Assembly (NCBI GenBank): GCA_028293765.1
Contig: JAQGOG010000056.1
Span: forward strand, 1-64,000
Source: Gammaproteobacteria bacterium
Lineage (GTDB): Bacteria > Pseudomonadota > Gammaproteobacteria > Steroidobacterales > Steroidobacteraceae
Direction: 5' to 3'
DNA length: 64,000 nt
Shown: positions 29,187 to 39,239 of the stretch, piece after piece
How the letters are laid out: each line of letters opens with the position of its first letter
Position numbering within the stretch: the stretch's first letter is position 1
Translations under genes and position numbers: made by a program
Notes under the pieces: model-generated
Seen by the model: only the letters and a program-made list of their open reading frames with translations
The model's database searches: none
Told to the model about the DNA's origin: nothing

Positions 29187-30169
29187 TGACGGCGAGAAAC
29201 AAGCTCGATTGCGAGGGCTATGGCGGAGGCGAGGCTGCTCGCGTCGGCGCGGCCAGTGCCGGCGAGGTCGAGCGCCGTGCCGTGATCCACGGACGTGCGC
29301 AGGATCGGCAGGCCGAGTGTGATGTTGACGGCGCTATCGAAGCCCGCGTGTTTGATGACCGGCAGGCCCTGATCGTGGTACATGGCCAGCACGGCATCGA
29401 AGTCGGCCAGTATGCGAGGGACGAACGCCGTGTCCGCCGGCAAGGGGCCGGATGCCCGGATGCCGAGCGCATTGATGCGAGCGAGCGCTGGTGCGATGAC
29501 GCGGATCTCCTCATCGCCCAGGTGCCCGCCTTCGCCGGCATGTGGGTTGAGTCCGCAGACGGCGATACGCGGTTGCGCGATTCCCCACCATTTCACGAGA
29601 TCGTGGTTGAGGATCGAAACGATCTGGCACAACGATTCGATGGTGATCGCCGCGCTGACATCTTTCAGGGGCAGGTGCGTTGTGGCGAGCGCGACGCGCA
29701 TGGCCCCCGTCGCCAACATCATGACGGGGAGGGGTGCCTGCGTGCGTACCGCCAGATATTCAGTGTGACCGGTGAAGGGAACTCCGGCATCGTTGATCAC
29801 GCCTTTGTGAACGGGCGCCGTGACGAGCGCATCGAATTCTGCGCCCATCGCACCGTCGGTCGCGCGATCGAGAAGGTCGAGCACGTAGCGCGCGTTGGCT
29901 GTTTCCAGCCGGCCGGGGTTGCTCGGGACACCAAGTGGGCGATGGTCGACGGTAAGCGTGCCCGGCGCGTGTATTCGAGCGCTTCCGTCGTAAGCGCGCA
30001 ATTCAATCTTCAAACCGAGGCGGCGTGCACGCTCCGTCAGAAGATCACGGTCCGCGAGACAAACCAGAGCGCACGGCAATTCCCGCTGCGCAATGGCGAG
30101 ACACAGCTCCGGCCCGATACCGGCCGGCTCACCCGACGTCAGCGCAATGCGGGGAAGCTTCGCACTCAG
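29183..30169 (-). CDS. pdxA: 4-hydroxythreonine-4-phosphate dehydrogenase, probable CTG start
   Basis: In-frame LPRIALTSGEPAGIGPELCLAIAQRELPCALV lies upstream of the track's TTG start (30079). GPVHKGVIND-like (APVHKGVIND), FTGHTEYLA, NPHAGEGGHLGDEE. Confidence 0.88.
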   Translation of the reverse strand: MSAKLPRIALTSGEPAGIGPELCLAIAQRELPCALVCLADRDLLTERARRLGLKIELRAYDGSARIHAPGTLTVDHRPLGVPSNPGRLETANARYVLDLLDRATDGAMGAEFDALVTAPVHKGVINDAGVPFTGHTEYLAVRTQAPLPVMMLATGAMRVALATTHLPLKDVSAAITIESLCQIVSILNHDLVKWWGIAQPRIAVCGLNPHAGEGGHLGDEEIRVIAPALARINALGIRASGPLPADTAFVPRILADFDAVLAMYHDQGLPVIKHAGFDSAVNITLGLPILRTSVDHGTALDLAGTGRADASSLASAIALAIELVSRRH

Positions 30170-31488
30170 AGTTTGTATTCCACGTAGGCTTCATCGCGGA
30201 GGCGGCGCAGCCACAGCTCCGTCTCTTCGTCGGCCTTGCTGGCGCGGATGGCTTCGATAGCCTGTCGCCGCTTGAGCTCGTCGGTGTTGTCGAACTGGCG
30301 GCGGCCGAGGAGCTGCGCGATATGCCAGCCGTACTGGGTGTGGAAGGGCTCGCTGATCTCGTTGTCCTTGAGATTCGCGATCGCTGCCTCGAACTCGGGC
30401 ACGAAGGTGCCGGGGCCTGTCCAGCCGAGGTCGCCCCCCAGGGAACCCGAACCGGGGTCCTCCGAGGTGATCTCCGCGAGACCCGCGAAGGGCTCGCCTT
30501 TGAGAATGCGCTCCCGGATCTGCGTCAACTTCTGGCGCACGGTGGCCTCGTCGGCGAGCTCGGTCGTCTTCATGAGGATGTGCCGGATATGCACCTGGTC
30601 CTCAATGGCCTTGGTATTGCCGCCGCGGATCTCGTTCAGCTTCACGATGTGGTAGCCCGTCGGGGTCCGCAGGGGCGCGCTGACTTCGCCGGCCTTGAGC
30701 TTGGCCACCACGTCGGTGAGGAAGGTGGGCAGCTCACCCCCTTTGCGCCAGCCGAGCGCACCACCCTCGAGGGCAGTCTGGCTCTTGGAGTAGGCGAGCG
30801 CCAGCTTGGCGAAATCCTCGCCTCCTTTGGCTCGCTGGTAGACGTCCGTGGCGCGCTTGGTGGCCTCATCGAGCTGCTCGGGGGTGGCCTCCTGCGGCAC
30901 CGCGATGAGAATGTGCGAGACGTTGTATTCGTTGTTCTCGGACGGCGCCTTCGATTGCTTGTCCATGAACTGGTCGATTTCGCGCGGCGTGATGCTGATG
31001 CGTTGCAGGACGTCGCGCTGGCGGAGGAGGCCCAGGGTGAGCTCTTTGCGCATGTCTTCACGGTATGCGGCGTAGTCCACGCCCTGCTGATGCAGGGCTT
31101 CCGGTAGCTGCGCCAGGGGGATGCCATTGCGCTGGGCGACGTCCTGCAGCGCGCTGTTCAGGGTCTCGTCCGGCACCTTCAGCCCCGCCTTGGTGGCGCG
31201 CTGCGCCTGGATTTCCTGCAGCACCAGCCGCTCAAGGACCTGCTGGCGCAGTACGTTCTGCGGCGGCAGCTCGAGCTTCTGGGTACGTAGCCGCTCGCTG
31301 ATGACCACGATCTGCTCATCGAGCTCGCTGTTCAGCACGACACCGTCGTTGACCACGGCAGCGACCCGGTCCAGGAGCGCGCCCTTGGTGGCCAGCTCGC
31401 GTGTCTGCGCGTCGGCCTGTCCGAGGAGGACGAGCGCACCCGAGGCGAAGGCAATAGCGGCGATGAAAGGGGTCAGAATCCGGCGCAT
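30166..31488 (-). CDS. surA: Peptidyl-prolyl isomerase / OMP chaperone SurA
   Basis: LDRVAAVVNDGVVLNSELDEQ; two parvulin domains (VSHILIAVP..., VRHILMKTT-like). Confidence 0.95.
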   Translation of the reverse strand: MRRILTPFIAAIAFASGALVLLGQADAQTRELATKGALLDRVAAVVNDGVVLNSELDEQIVVISERLRTQKLELPPQNVLRQQVLERLVLQEIQAQRATKAGLKVPDETLNSALQDVAQRNGIPLAQLPEALHQQGVDYAAYREDMRKELTLGLLRQRDVLQRISITPREIDQFMDKQSKAPSENNEYNVSHILIAVPQEATPEQLDEATKRATDVYQRAKGGEDFAKLALAYSKSQTALEGGALGWRKGGELPTFLTDVVAKLKAGEVSAPLRTPTGYHIVKLNEIRGGNTKAIEDQVHIRHILMKTTELADEATVRQKLTQIRERILKGEPFAGLAEITSEDPGSGSLGGDLGWTGPGTFVPEFEAAIANLKDNEISEPFHTQYGWHIAQLLGRRQFDNTDELKRRQAIEAIRASKADEETELWLRRLRDEAYVEYKL

Positions 31489-31517
31489 GGGCTTTACTTT
31501 CCTTCGTCAGTCAGGCC

Positions 31518-33902
31518 TCACTGGCCCTTGAATAATTTTTGAGCACTACTGTCCGCGGGCGTGAAGCCGCGGATGGCTTCGGTCAGGAAAGAATCCGACG
31601 CTGATCCGACACTTGCAAGACCCGTGAGTTCCAGTTGCAGCCAGATGCCGGTGTTCTGGGCACCCGTAGTTGCAGGGGGCACAGGATGGTTGCTTACGTA
31701 ACGGCGTGCACCGAATCGCACTCTCCAGCAGCACGCACGGTACTCGAAGCCGGCGAAGCGCTCCAGCGCCGTGTGGTCCTGGAGGGAGTACACCCCCCGC
31801 ACGAAAGTGTTCCAGTGGGCCGCGATCGGCCAGGTTGCGGAGACTTCGACCTGCTCGAACCCGCAGATCGCCGGTCCCTGTGAAGCGGTCGCCGGTCCCG
31901 GCACCAGCAGCAGGAGAGAGCAGCTGCTTATCGGATGAATCTGGCTGCGCTCGTAGCGGTAGGCCACGTTCACGACCTTGTCGGGGGCCGGCTTGTACTG
32001 GACATTCACGTCCGCCCGCTCGGTTCGCGAGGTCACTGGGTCCCATTGCAGCCCGAGGTCGGCGTTCCAGTTCTTGAAAGCGTTGACCGCGAGCTGGGCG
32101 ACGAAGTCGGAGTGGCTGCCGCTCAGTGGGACTTCGTACGGCAGCGTCACACGCGGGGTCTCGAAGTAATAGCTCTGCCCGACGGTGATCGCGAGAAACT
32201 GCCGGCCGTCATGGGAGTCGAGCACGCGGCTCGTCACGCCCAGGCTCACCTGGTCGGCATCGCTCACGCGGTCCGCGCCGACGTATCGATTCGTACGGAA
32301 CAGCTCGACCGGATTGAGGTCCGGCAGCGCCGTGTCGAACACCGGCAGGCTGTTCTGATTCCGATAGGGGACGTAGAGATATAACAGTCGCGGCTCGAGG
32401 GTGAGCCTGCGGACCCCGCCGGAGCCGCTGTCGCGCTCGAACTGCACGCCGGTATCGAAGCTCGCGATCGGCAGCGTTCGCGATGGCGAGCGGTCTTGTC
32501 CAGGCAGCGTGTCGCTCAGCTCATATTGCGTTTCGCGGAAGGCCACAGAAGGCCGCATGAAGTAGCCGGTGCCGCCGAAGTTGAGCGACGCCTGAGGCAT
32601 GAGATCCACGCGCCACCCGTTGGCGCACTGTCCCAGTGGGGCGGCGGCGCGGCAGCTGGTGGCGTCGCGATTGAAATTGACGATCTCCGAATCGAAGCCG
32701 TAGCGCACGAAGTCCTCCGGGCCCCAGCCGAAGTCGGCGCTGGCAGTGAGGCTCGGGATGCGCGCGTAGGGGCGATCTTGGGGCGGCACGCCTGTGATGT
32801 CGATCGTCTGGTACTGCTGCGCCTCGCCGTCCACGCGCCAGTGTGCGTCTCGATAGGAAAGCGTGGCGCGCCGCTCGACGAACGCGGTGCTCGCTCCTTC
32901 CGGGCCCTGCGAGAAATTCTCGAAGTATTGCGGGTCGCTGACGTTTTCCGCATCGATCGCGAAGCGGAAATTGTTACCCAGCTCGGCGACGTTGCGCAGC
33001 CTGACATCGCTGCGGCTGCCATGGAACAGCGGATCGTCGGGCAGGTAGTTCCAGGTGAGCTCACCGCGCTGGGCCGGCGTCAGGAAACGAAAATCGCCGC
33101 CGAGGTCGATGCCGCGCCGGCTGTAGATGACCGGCTGGGCCGTCAGGTCCATGTTCGGCGCGATATTCCAGTAGAACGGCGTCGACACCTCGACTCCGCT
33201 GCTCGACGTGTTGCCGATCATCGGAAAGAGAAAACCGCTCTTGCGCTCATCGCCGAGCGGAAACGATACCCAGGGGAAATAGAGTATCGGCACGCCTTTG
33301 AAGTCGATGCGGGCGTCGTGCGCCTCGCCGATTTTACTGCGCGTGTCGAGGACGATGCTCTTCGCGCTGAGCGACCATGACTGGTCGTTTGCCGGGCAGG
33401 TCGTGAACAGGACATTCTGCAGATCGATTACCCCCTCGGGCGTCAGGCTCATCGAATTGGCGGAACCGCGGGCCGAGCGCTGGCGCAGCTCGAACTGCGC
33501 GGCCTTGAAATCGGCACCGTCGGTGGGCGAGTAATCGCCGCCCTGGCCTGTGACGTGCACGACCGGATCCGTGTAATCGACGCCGCCCTGGCTCTTGATG
33601 CCCTTGGTCTTGCCGTCGTATTCGACCTCGTCGGCCTTGATCTGGCGCTCGCCCTGGCGAACCTCGACGTGCCCCTTGAGGGTTGCATTGCCGTCGACCC
33701 CCAGGACCGCCTCGTCGCTCGTGATGTCGAAGTCGCCGCCGGTAGCGATGCTTTTGCCGCCGGCCGCGCGCGCCGACGCGGTTTTCGGCGGGAGGAGGGG
33801 GGGCGCCACCTGCGAGGGGCAGGCGGCCTCGTCAGCTTGCGCTGCGGACGTGATAGTGCCAAACGACAGGATGGCAATCCAAATGGGGTTCGAACGCAGC
33901 AT
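31518..33902 (-). CDS. lptD: LPS-assembly protein LptD
   Basis: Signal peptide then OstA-like repeats (KGHVEVRQGERQIKADEVEYDGKTKGIKSQGGVDY); YFPWVSFPLGDERKSGFLFP. Start 33902 preferred over 33914. Confidence 0.92.
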   Translation of the reverse strand: MLRSNPIWIAILSFGTITSAAQADEAACPSQVAPPLLPPKTASARAAGGKSIATGGDFDITSDEAVLGVDGNATLKGHVEVRQGERQIKADEVEYDGKTKGIKSQGGVDYTDPVVHVTGQGGDYSPTDGADFKAAQFELRQRSARGSANSMSLTPEGVIDLQNVLFTTCPANDQSWSLSAKSIVLDTRSKIGEAHDARIDFKGVPILYFPWVSFPLGDERKSGFLFPMIGNTSSSGVEVSTPFYWNIAPNMDLTAQPVIYSRRGIDLGGDFRFLTPAQRGELTWNYLPDDPLFHGSRSDVRLRNVAELGNNFRFAIDAENVSDPQYFENFSQGPEGASTAFVERRATLSYRDAHWRVDGEAQQYQTIDITGVPPQDRPYARIPSLTASADFGWGPEDFVRYGFDSEIVNFNRDATSCRAAAPLGQCANGWRVDLMPQASLNFGGTGYFMRPSVAFRETQYELSDTLPGQDRSPSRTLPIASFDTGVQFERDSGSGGVRRLTLEPRLLYLYVPYRNQNSLPVFDTALPDLNPVELFRTNRYVGADRVSDADQVSLGVTSRVLDSHDGRQFLAITVGQSYYFETPRVTLPYEVPLSGSHSDFVAQLAVNAFKNWNADLGLQWDPVTSRTERADVNVQYKPAPDKVVNVAYRYERSQIHPISSCSLLLLVPGPATASQGPAICGFEQVEVSATWPIAAHWNTFVRGVYSLQDHTALERFAGFEYRACCWRVRFGARRYVSNHPVPPATTGAQNTGIWLQLELTGLASVGSASDSFLTEAIRGFTPADSSAQKLFKGQ

Positions 33903-33911
33903 GAGGGGCGG

Positions 33912-33921
33912 CATTATAATG
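33912..33921. promoter_or_regulatory. Palindromic CATTATAATG containing TATAAT -10 hexamers on both strands
   Basis: TATAAT on + at 33915-33920 (toward amgK) and on - at 33918-33913 (toward lptD). Confidence 0.55.
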
Positions 33922-33964
33922 GCGCGCCCTTGCACCGAGGGTGTGAAAAGCCTCGACGCCTCAC

Positions 33965-35119
33965 ATGCCTGAGACCGACGCGCGACTTGCGCTTTTAAAA
34001 GACTGGTTGTCGCGCGACCTGGGATTGCATCCCGAACGCGTCGAGCCGGCATCCGCCGATGCGAGCTTTCGGCGCTATTTTCGCGCGTTTAGTGACGGAT
34101 CCACTTTCATCGTCATGGACGCGCCTCCGGGTAAGGAGGACGTTCGTCCTTACCTGAAAGTGACGCGGCTGCTGGAGGGGCTCGGGGCGCATGTCCCCCA
34201 CGTGCACGAAGCCGATATCGAACGCGGGCTCCTGCTGCTCGAAGACCTCGGGGGGACGCATTATCTCTCCCGTCTCAACGCGGGGGATGACCCGGAGCGG
34301 CTCTACGGGGACGCATTGCGTGTGCTTGCGGATATCCAGGTGCGCGGGGAGGAAGCGGCGGCGGAGCTCCCTCCTTACGATCGGGAGGTACTGGCTCGCG
34401 AACTCGCGCTCATGCCGGAGTGGTTCCTCGGGAAGCATCTCGCGCTCGAGCTTTCGACTGCCGACTCGCAAATGATAGCCGCGGCGTTTGAGTTTCTGAT
34501 GGTGGAGGCGCTTGCGCAACCGGCGGTGTTTGTTCACCGGGATTATCACTCCCGCAATCTCATGGTTGTTGGCGACCGGGTGTCGGGCGCCGGTAGGTCC
34601 GGTGCTCGTGTGCACGGCGCCGGGATGACCGGTGTCGGTGCGCGTGGGTCCGCCGGTGGCAACGGCAGTGGCAGGAATCCTGGCGTACTGGACTTTCAGG
34701 ATGCTTTGCGGGGGCCGATTGGCTACGACCTCGTGTCCTTGTTGAAGGATTGTTACATCTCGTGGCCGCGCGAGCGAGTCGTGGGCTGGGTAAGTGGTTA
34801 TCGAGGGCTGTTGCGTACGCAAGGCGGTGAGACGGGCGGCCGCCTCGCTGGCAGTGATGAGGCTGAGTTCTTGCGATGGTTTGATCTAATTGGCGTGCAG
34901 CGCCACATCAAGGTGCTCGGGATTTTCGCGCGGTTGTGGTATCGGGATGGGAAAGCTGGGTATTTGAATGATCTTCCGTTGACGCTCGACTATGTGCGTG
35001 ACACTTGCGCTCGGTATGCCGAGTTGAGAGACCTTGCGCGGCTTCTCGAGCAGCGTGTCGTCCCGGAGTTGCCGCTAGCGAATGCGCGTGTTGCGCCGGA
35101 TGCGCGCGCGAAGTCGTGA
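33965..35119 (+). CDS. amgK: Cell-wall sugar kinase AmgK-like phosphotransferase
   Basis: FVHRDYHSRNLMVV, GVLDFQDALRGPIGYDLVSLLKDCYISW. Followed by murU and divergent from lptD. Confidence 0.87.
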   Translation: MPETDARLALLKDWLSRDLGLHPERVEPASADASFRRYFRAFSDGSTFIVMDAPPGKEDVRPYLKVTRLLEGLGAHVPHVHEADIERGLLLLEDLGGTHYLSRLNAGDDPERLYGDALRVLADIQVRGEEAAAELPPYDREVLARELALMPEWFLGKHLALELSTADSQMIAAAFEFLMVEALAQPAVFVHRDYHSRNLMVVGDRVSGAGRSGARVHGAGMTGVGARGSAGGNGSGRNPGVLDFQDALRGPIGYDLVSLLKDCYISWPRERVVGWVSGYRGLLRTQGGETGGRLAGSDEAEFLRWFDLIGVQRHIKVLGIFARLWYRDGKAGYLNDLPLTLDYVRDTCARYAELRDLARLLEQRVVPELPLANARVAPDARAKS

Positions 35120-35159
35120 GGGAAGGCGTGGACGTGAGTACTGCAGTGAGAATGGTGCA

Positions 35160-35867
35160 GTGAGAGCAATGATGTTGGCCGCTGGGCGCGGTGAACGGAT
35201 GCGGCCTATTACGGACACTCTGCCGAAGCCGCTGGTGCCCGTCGCAGGCAAGCCGCTCATTGGTTATCACCTCGACAGGCTCGCCAAGGCTGGAATTCGC
35301 GACGTTGTCATCAATCTCTCGTGGCTCGGCGAGCGCATTCGTGATGCGTTGGGTGACGGACGGGATTACGGCGTATCGATCGCGTACAGCGAAGAGGGGC
35401 CGGTGCCGCTCGAAACGGGCGGGGGCATTTTCAAGGCGCTGCCGCTGTTAGGAGCGGGGCCTTTCCTGGTCGTTAATGGCGATACGTGGACGGATATAGA
35501 TTACGGGCGGCTGACTTCAGGCAACGACGCGAAAGGATCACTGGGGTTAGACGACGGTGCGAACGGGCGCCTGGTGCTCGTGGCGAACCCGACGCATAAC
35601 CCGCGCGGTGACTTTGGCCTCGAGGGTGACCTGGTGGTCGAACGCGAGGTTGATCGGTTCACTTATTCGGGTGTTGGTGTATACCGTCCGGAGTTCTTCG
35701 CCGGATGCACGCCCGGCCGGTTTCCGATGCTGCCGCTTCTGAGGCGCGCTATAGCCGCGCGGTTGCTGCGTGGTGAGTTGCACCGTGGTGAGTGGTGTGA
35801 TGTTGGAACGCCACAGCGCCTGGCGGAGCTGGATGCCAAGATTCGCGCGGAGTTGGCGAAGAAATGA
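35160..35867 (+). CDS. murU: N-acetylmuramate-1-phosphate uridylyltransferase
   Basis: AMMLAAGRGERMRPITDTLPKPLVPVAGKPLIGYHLDRLAKAGI. Start GTG 35160 or ATG 35169. Confidence 0.88.
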   Translation: MRAMMLAAGRGERMRPITDTLPKPLVPVAGKPLIGYHLDRLAKAGIRDVVINLSWLGERIRDALGDGRDYGVSIAYSEEGPVPLETGGGIFKALPLLGAGPFLVVNGDTWTDIDYGRLTSGNDAKGSLGLDDGANGRLVLVANPTHNPRGDFGLEGDLVVEREVDRFTYSGVGVYRPEFFAGCTPGRFPMLPLLRRAIAARLLRGELHRGEWCDVGTPQRLAELDAKIRAELAKK

Positions 35868-36020
35868 TGAGTTGCCGTGCTCAGGCTCGACGTCGACTAC
35901 CTCAAGCGGGACGTGGGCGAGATGAAGGCCGACCTGCGTGCGACAGGAGCGCGTGCTGGCTTCTGTCACTCCAGGCCCCCCATATTCGGCTCTTTAGGCG
36001 TTTCGTCTTACAATAGGCGC

Positions 36021-37046
36021 ATGTCGAACCTCAAAGGTATCCCGGTCGTAGAGGAAGGCGCGCGGGCGCGTAGCGGCGAGAAATATGTTACGCCGCAGGG
36101 CTTTACGGCGATCCGCGACGGTATAAAAGGGCATGGGCCGGTAGAAAAGACCGCCCCTTACGGTAAGCCGCCGTGGCTGCGGGCCAGGGCCCCCGCTGGA
36201 GCGGGGTTTCAGGGCGTAAAGGCGATCGTGAAGGAGCACCGGCTCGCCACGGTGTGCGAGGAGGCCAAGTGCCCGAATATCGGGGAGTGCTGGAACGCTG
36301 GCACGGCCACGATCATGCTCATGGGCGCGGTGTGCACGCGTGCGTGCCGTTTCTGCGCGGTCGACACCGGTAACCCTCACGGCTGGCTGGATGCGGACGA
36401 GCCGAAGAATGCCGCGCAGACCGTAGCGCTCATGAAGCTCAAGTATGTCGTCCTCACCTCGGTTAATCGGGATGATCTGGCGGACGGCGGCGCCGCCCAC
36501 TACGCGGCCTGCATCCGCGCCATCAAGGAGCGCAACCCGCAGACGGCCGTCGAAGCGCTGACGCCGGACTTCCAGGGTGTGCTGAAGGACGTGGAGGTCG
36601 TCGTCGACTCGGGCCTCGAGGTTTTTGCGCAGAACATTGAGACCGTGCGCCGGCTTACCCATCCGGTGCGTGACCCGCGCGCCGGTTACGAGCAGACATT
36701 ACGCGTGCTCGAGCACGCCAAGCGTCACAAGCCGAGCGTCCTGACGAAAAGCAGCGTGATGCTCGGTCTCGGTGAAACGGAGCAGGAGGTTGAGGAGACG
36801 CTCGATGATCTGCGAGCGGTCGGTGTCGATATCGTAACCCTCGGACAGTATCTGCGGCCGACGCTCAATCATCTTCCGATCCAACGCTTCGTCACGCCGG
36901 CGGAGTTTGATGGCTTTCGAGAGAGCGCGCTCGCTCGGGGCTTCCTCGAGTGTGTGTCGGGGCCGCTGGTGCGATCGAGCTATCGGGCGGAACAGGCTCT
37001 CAACCGCAATAACGCGGGTCTCGATAATCGCAGCCTCGCAAAGTGA
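36021..37046 (+). CDS. lipA: Lipoyl synthase
   Basis: [40 protein letters not shown] (auxiliary and radical-SAM cysteines). Confidence 0.96.
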   Translation: MSNLKGIPVVEEGARARSGEKYVTPQGFTAIRDGIKGHGPVEKTAPYGKPPWLRARAPAGAGFQGVKAIVKEHRLATVCEEAKCPNIGECWNAGTATIMLMGAVCTRACRFCAVDTGNPHGWLDADEPKNAAQTVALMKLKYVVLTSVNRDDLADGGAAHYAACIRAIKERNPQTAVEALTPDFQGVLKDVEVVVDSGLEVFAQNIETVRRLTHPVRDPRAGYEQTLRVLEHAKRHKPSVLTKSSVMLGLGETEQEVEETLDDLRAVGVDIVTLGQYLRPTLNHLPIQRFVTPAEFDGFRESALARGFLECVSGPLVRSSYRAEQALNRNNAGLDNRSLAK

Positions 37047-37843
37047 ACGGCCCGACCGTCAGCGCCGCCAAATCGGCTGCCAGAACTGAGGACCTCGATG
37101 CAGCATCGACTCTCCAGCAAGCGCCGGAGACTGGGGCGCCGCCTGCGGCGTGCGCCGCTTCAGCGACTGACGTCGCTTGCGCATCGGGCGTGTCTCGTGA
37201 GAGGCGGCTTCGGCACGCAACTCCGGAACCCGTCGTCACGCGCCTTGGGCGCGTCGAATATGAGCCCACGTGGCGGGCCATGCAGCGTTTCACCGACGAA
37301 CGCGATTCGAGCACGCCGGATGAGATTTGGTTTCTAGAGCATCCGCCGGTTTTCACACTTGGCATGAATGCGACCCGCGGCCACGTGTTGGCACCGGGAG
37401 ATATTCCCGTTGTGCAGATCGATCGCGGTGGACAGGTGACCTACCACGGCCCGGGGCAACTCGTGGTGTATCCGCTCATCGACCTTCGACGCTCGGGTCT
37501 GGGAATTCGCGACCTGGTCACAGCGCTCGAGCGGAGCGTGATCACTCTTGCGGCGGACTATGGCATTACGGCCGAGTGTCGCCGGAACGCTCCCGGCGTT
37601 TACGTCGACGGCAAAAAGCTGGCGAGCGTCGGGATTCGCGTGCGCCGGGGCGCCAGTTATCACGGACTCGCACTGAACGTGGATCTGGACCTCGAGCCGT
37701 TCGGCCGGATCAATCCGTGCGGCTATGAAGGCCTCGAAATGACGCGTCTTGCAGATTTAGGTGGGGCCGGCTCGGTGGCTGCGGCTGCCGATGCGCTCGA
37801 GCCGCACTTGCTGCTGGCGCTGGGCTTGGGTGCGACGCGGTGA
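37043..37843 (+). CDS. lipB: Octanoyltransferase
   Basis: [47 protein letters not shown]. Overlaps lipA; about 60 aa N-terminal extension. Confidence 0.94.
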   Translation: MNGPTVSAAKSAARTEDLDAASTLQQAPETGAPPAACAASATDVACASGVSRERRLRHATPEPVVTRLGRVEYEPTWRAMQRFTDERDSSTPDEIWFLEHPPVFTLGMNATRGHVLAPGDIPVVQIDRGGQVTYHGPGQLVVYPLIDLRRSGLGIRDLVTALERSVITLAADYGITAECRRNAPGVYVDGKKLASVGIRVRRGASYHGLALNVDLDLEPFGRINPCGYEGLEMTRLADLGGAGSVAAAADALEPHLLLALGLGATR

Positions 37844-37923
37844 GGTTCGCGGACTGACCCGCTTTGCGATGCCCCGGCACTCGCAGCGACGGGGCTGGAG
37901 CGCTCGGGCAGCCCGCTGGCGCG

Positions 37924-37945
37924 GGGATTCGAGCCGTCGAATCCC
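37924..37945. repeat. Perfect 9-bp hairpin downstream of lipB
   Basis: GGGATTCGA-GCCG-TCGAATCCC. Confidence 0.7.
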
Positions 37946-37955
37946 TACCGTGTCT

Positions 37956-37964
37956 CTTATAACC
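37956..37964 (+). promoter_or_regulatory. CTTATAACC motif upstream of sbp
   Basis: CTTATAACC at 37956-37964, with a similar CTTCATAACTC about 35 bp downstream. The same 9-mer recurs upstream of cysA. Confidence 0.4.
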
Positions 37965-38113
37965 AATCTGTCACCGTCTCCCGACTGACTTCATAACTCG
38001 AGTGGGTTTAACCTCTCAGGGCGCACCAAGCCGACCCGCCTGGCTTTGCCGGACGCGCTTACGAGGCTGCGGGTCCTCAACTACAATCGCGCAGGTTCCA
38101 CCGGAGAATTTTG

Positions 38114-39139
38114 ATGAAATCGAAACACTCGCTGCCGCGTATGGCGGCGTTCGTGGCGACGGGTATCGCCATGGCCTCGCTGTTCGGCTCGACGCTTGCC
38201 ACGGCGGCCCAGGTCACGCTGCTCAATGTGTCTTACGACCCGACACGCGAGCTCTATGTAGATTACAACGCAGCGTTTGCGAAGTACTGGAAGGCAAAGA
38301 CAGGCACGGACGTTAAGGTCAACCAGTCACACGGTGGCTCGGGCAAGCAGGCCCGCTCGGTGATCGACGGTCTTGGTGCGGACGTCGTGACGCTAGCGCT
38401 CGCTGCCGATATCGATGCTGTGGCGACGCAGGGTAAGTTGCTGCCGATCAACTGGCAGAGCCGCTATCCGGACAACAGCTCGCCGTATACCTCCACCATC
38501 GTATTCCTCGTGCGTAAGGGAAACCCAAAGGGTATCCGTGATTGGAGCGACCTCGTTAAGCCGGGCGTCGCTGTCATCACGCCAAACCCGAAGACTTCGG
38601 GCGGCGCGCGCTGGAATTATCTTGCCGCGTGGGGTTGGGCACTGAAGCAGCCCGGCGGCAATGCCACTACCGCCAAGGAATTCGTGCGTAAGCTCTATAA
38701 GAACGTGCCCGTGCTGGATACCGGCGCGCGCGGTTCGACGACGACCTTCGTGCAGCGTGAACTGGGTGATGTGTTGATCGCCTGGGAAAACGAGGCGATG
38801 CTCGCGATCAAGGAGTTGGGTGGGGACAAGCTGCAGATCATCGTTCCGACGGTGAGCGTGCTCGCTGAGCCGCCGGTGGCCGTCGTGGACAAGGTTGTCC
38901 TGCGCCGCGGGACCCGGGAGGTTGCGACAGCGTACCTGCAGTACCTCTACAGCAAGGAAGGGCAGGAGATCGTCGCGCGGAACTACTACCGGCCTCGCGA
39001 TCCGGAGATTGCCGCCAAGTACGCTGCGCAGTATCCGAAACTCAACCTCGTCACGATCGCCGACTTCGGTGGCTGGGCGAAGGCACAGCCAGTGCACTTC
39101 GGCGACGGCGGAGTGTTTGACCAAATCTACGCACCCTGA
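38114..39139 (+). CDS. sbp: Sulfate ABC transporter substrate-binding protein
   Basis: [79 protein letters not shown]. Confidence 0.95.
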   Translation: MKSKHSLPRMAAFVATGIAMASLFGSTLATAAQVTLLNVSYDPTRELYVDYNAAFAKYWKAKTGTDVKVNQSHGGSGKQARSVIDGLGADVVTLALAADIDAVATQGKLLPINWQSRYPDNSSPYTSTIVFLVRKGNPKGIRDWSDLVKPGVAVITPNPKTSGGARWNYLAAWGWALKQPGGNATTAKEFVRKLYKNVPVLDTGARGSTTTFVQRELGDVLIAWENEAMLAIKELGGDKLQIIVPTVSVLAEPPVAVVDKVVLRRGTREVATAYLQYLYSKEGQEIVARNYYRPRDPEIAAKYAAQYPKLNLVTIADFGGWAKAQPVHFGDGGVFDQIYAP

Positions 39140-39198
39140 GACTGACACGCGCACCTGAGGGCGCGCGTGGGCGGCCAACGATCAATTGGTCGATGATT

Positions 39199-39228
39199 AA
39201 CGGGTTCGCTGCTCTGGGCGAACCCGTT
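39199..39228. terminator. Intergenic hairpin between convergent genes, likely terminator
   Basis: Perfect 11-bp stem AACGGGTTCGC-tgctctgg-GCGAACCCGTT followed by ctcgttt; between convergent sbp and the FAD gene. Confidence 0.75.
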
Positions 39229-39239
39229 CTCGTTTGGGG

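Noticed and set aside
30025-31107. 360-aa + strand ORF opposite pdxA/surA, and similar long ORFs at 32496-33380, 17437-18867 and 61702-63288
   Set aside because: All overlap well-supported genes and lack recognisable domains. They are expected shadow ORFs at high GC3.
37920-37966. tRNA 3'-end-like sequence (GATTCGAGCCGTCGAATCCC...ACCA)
   Set aside because: No cloverleaf, anticodon or D arm upstream. It is a simple 9-bp hairpin.
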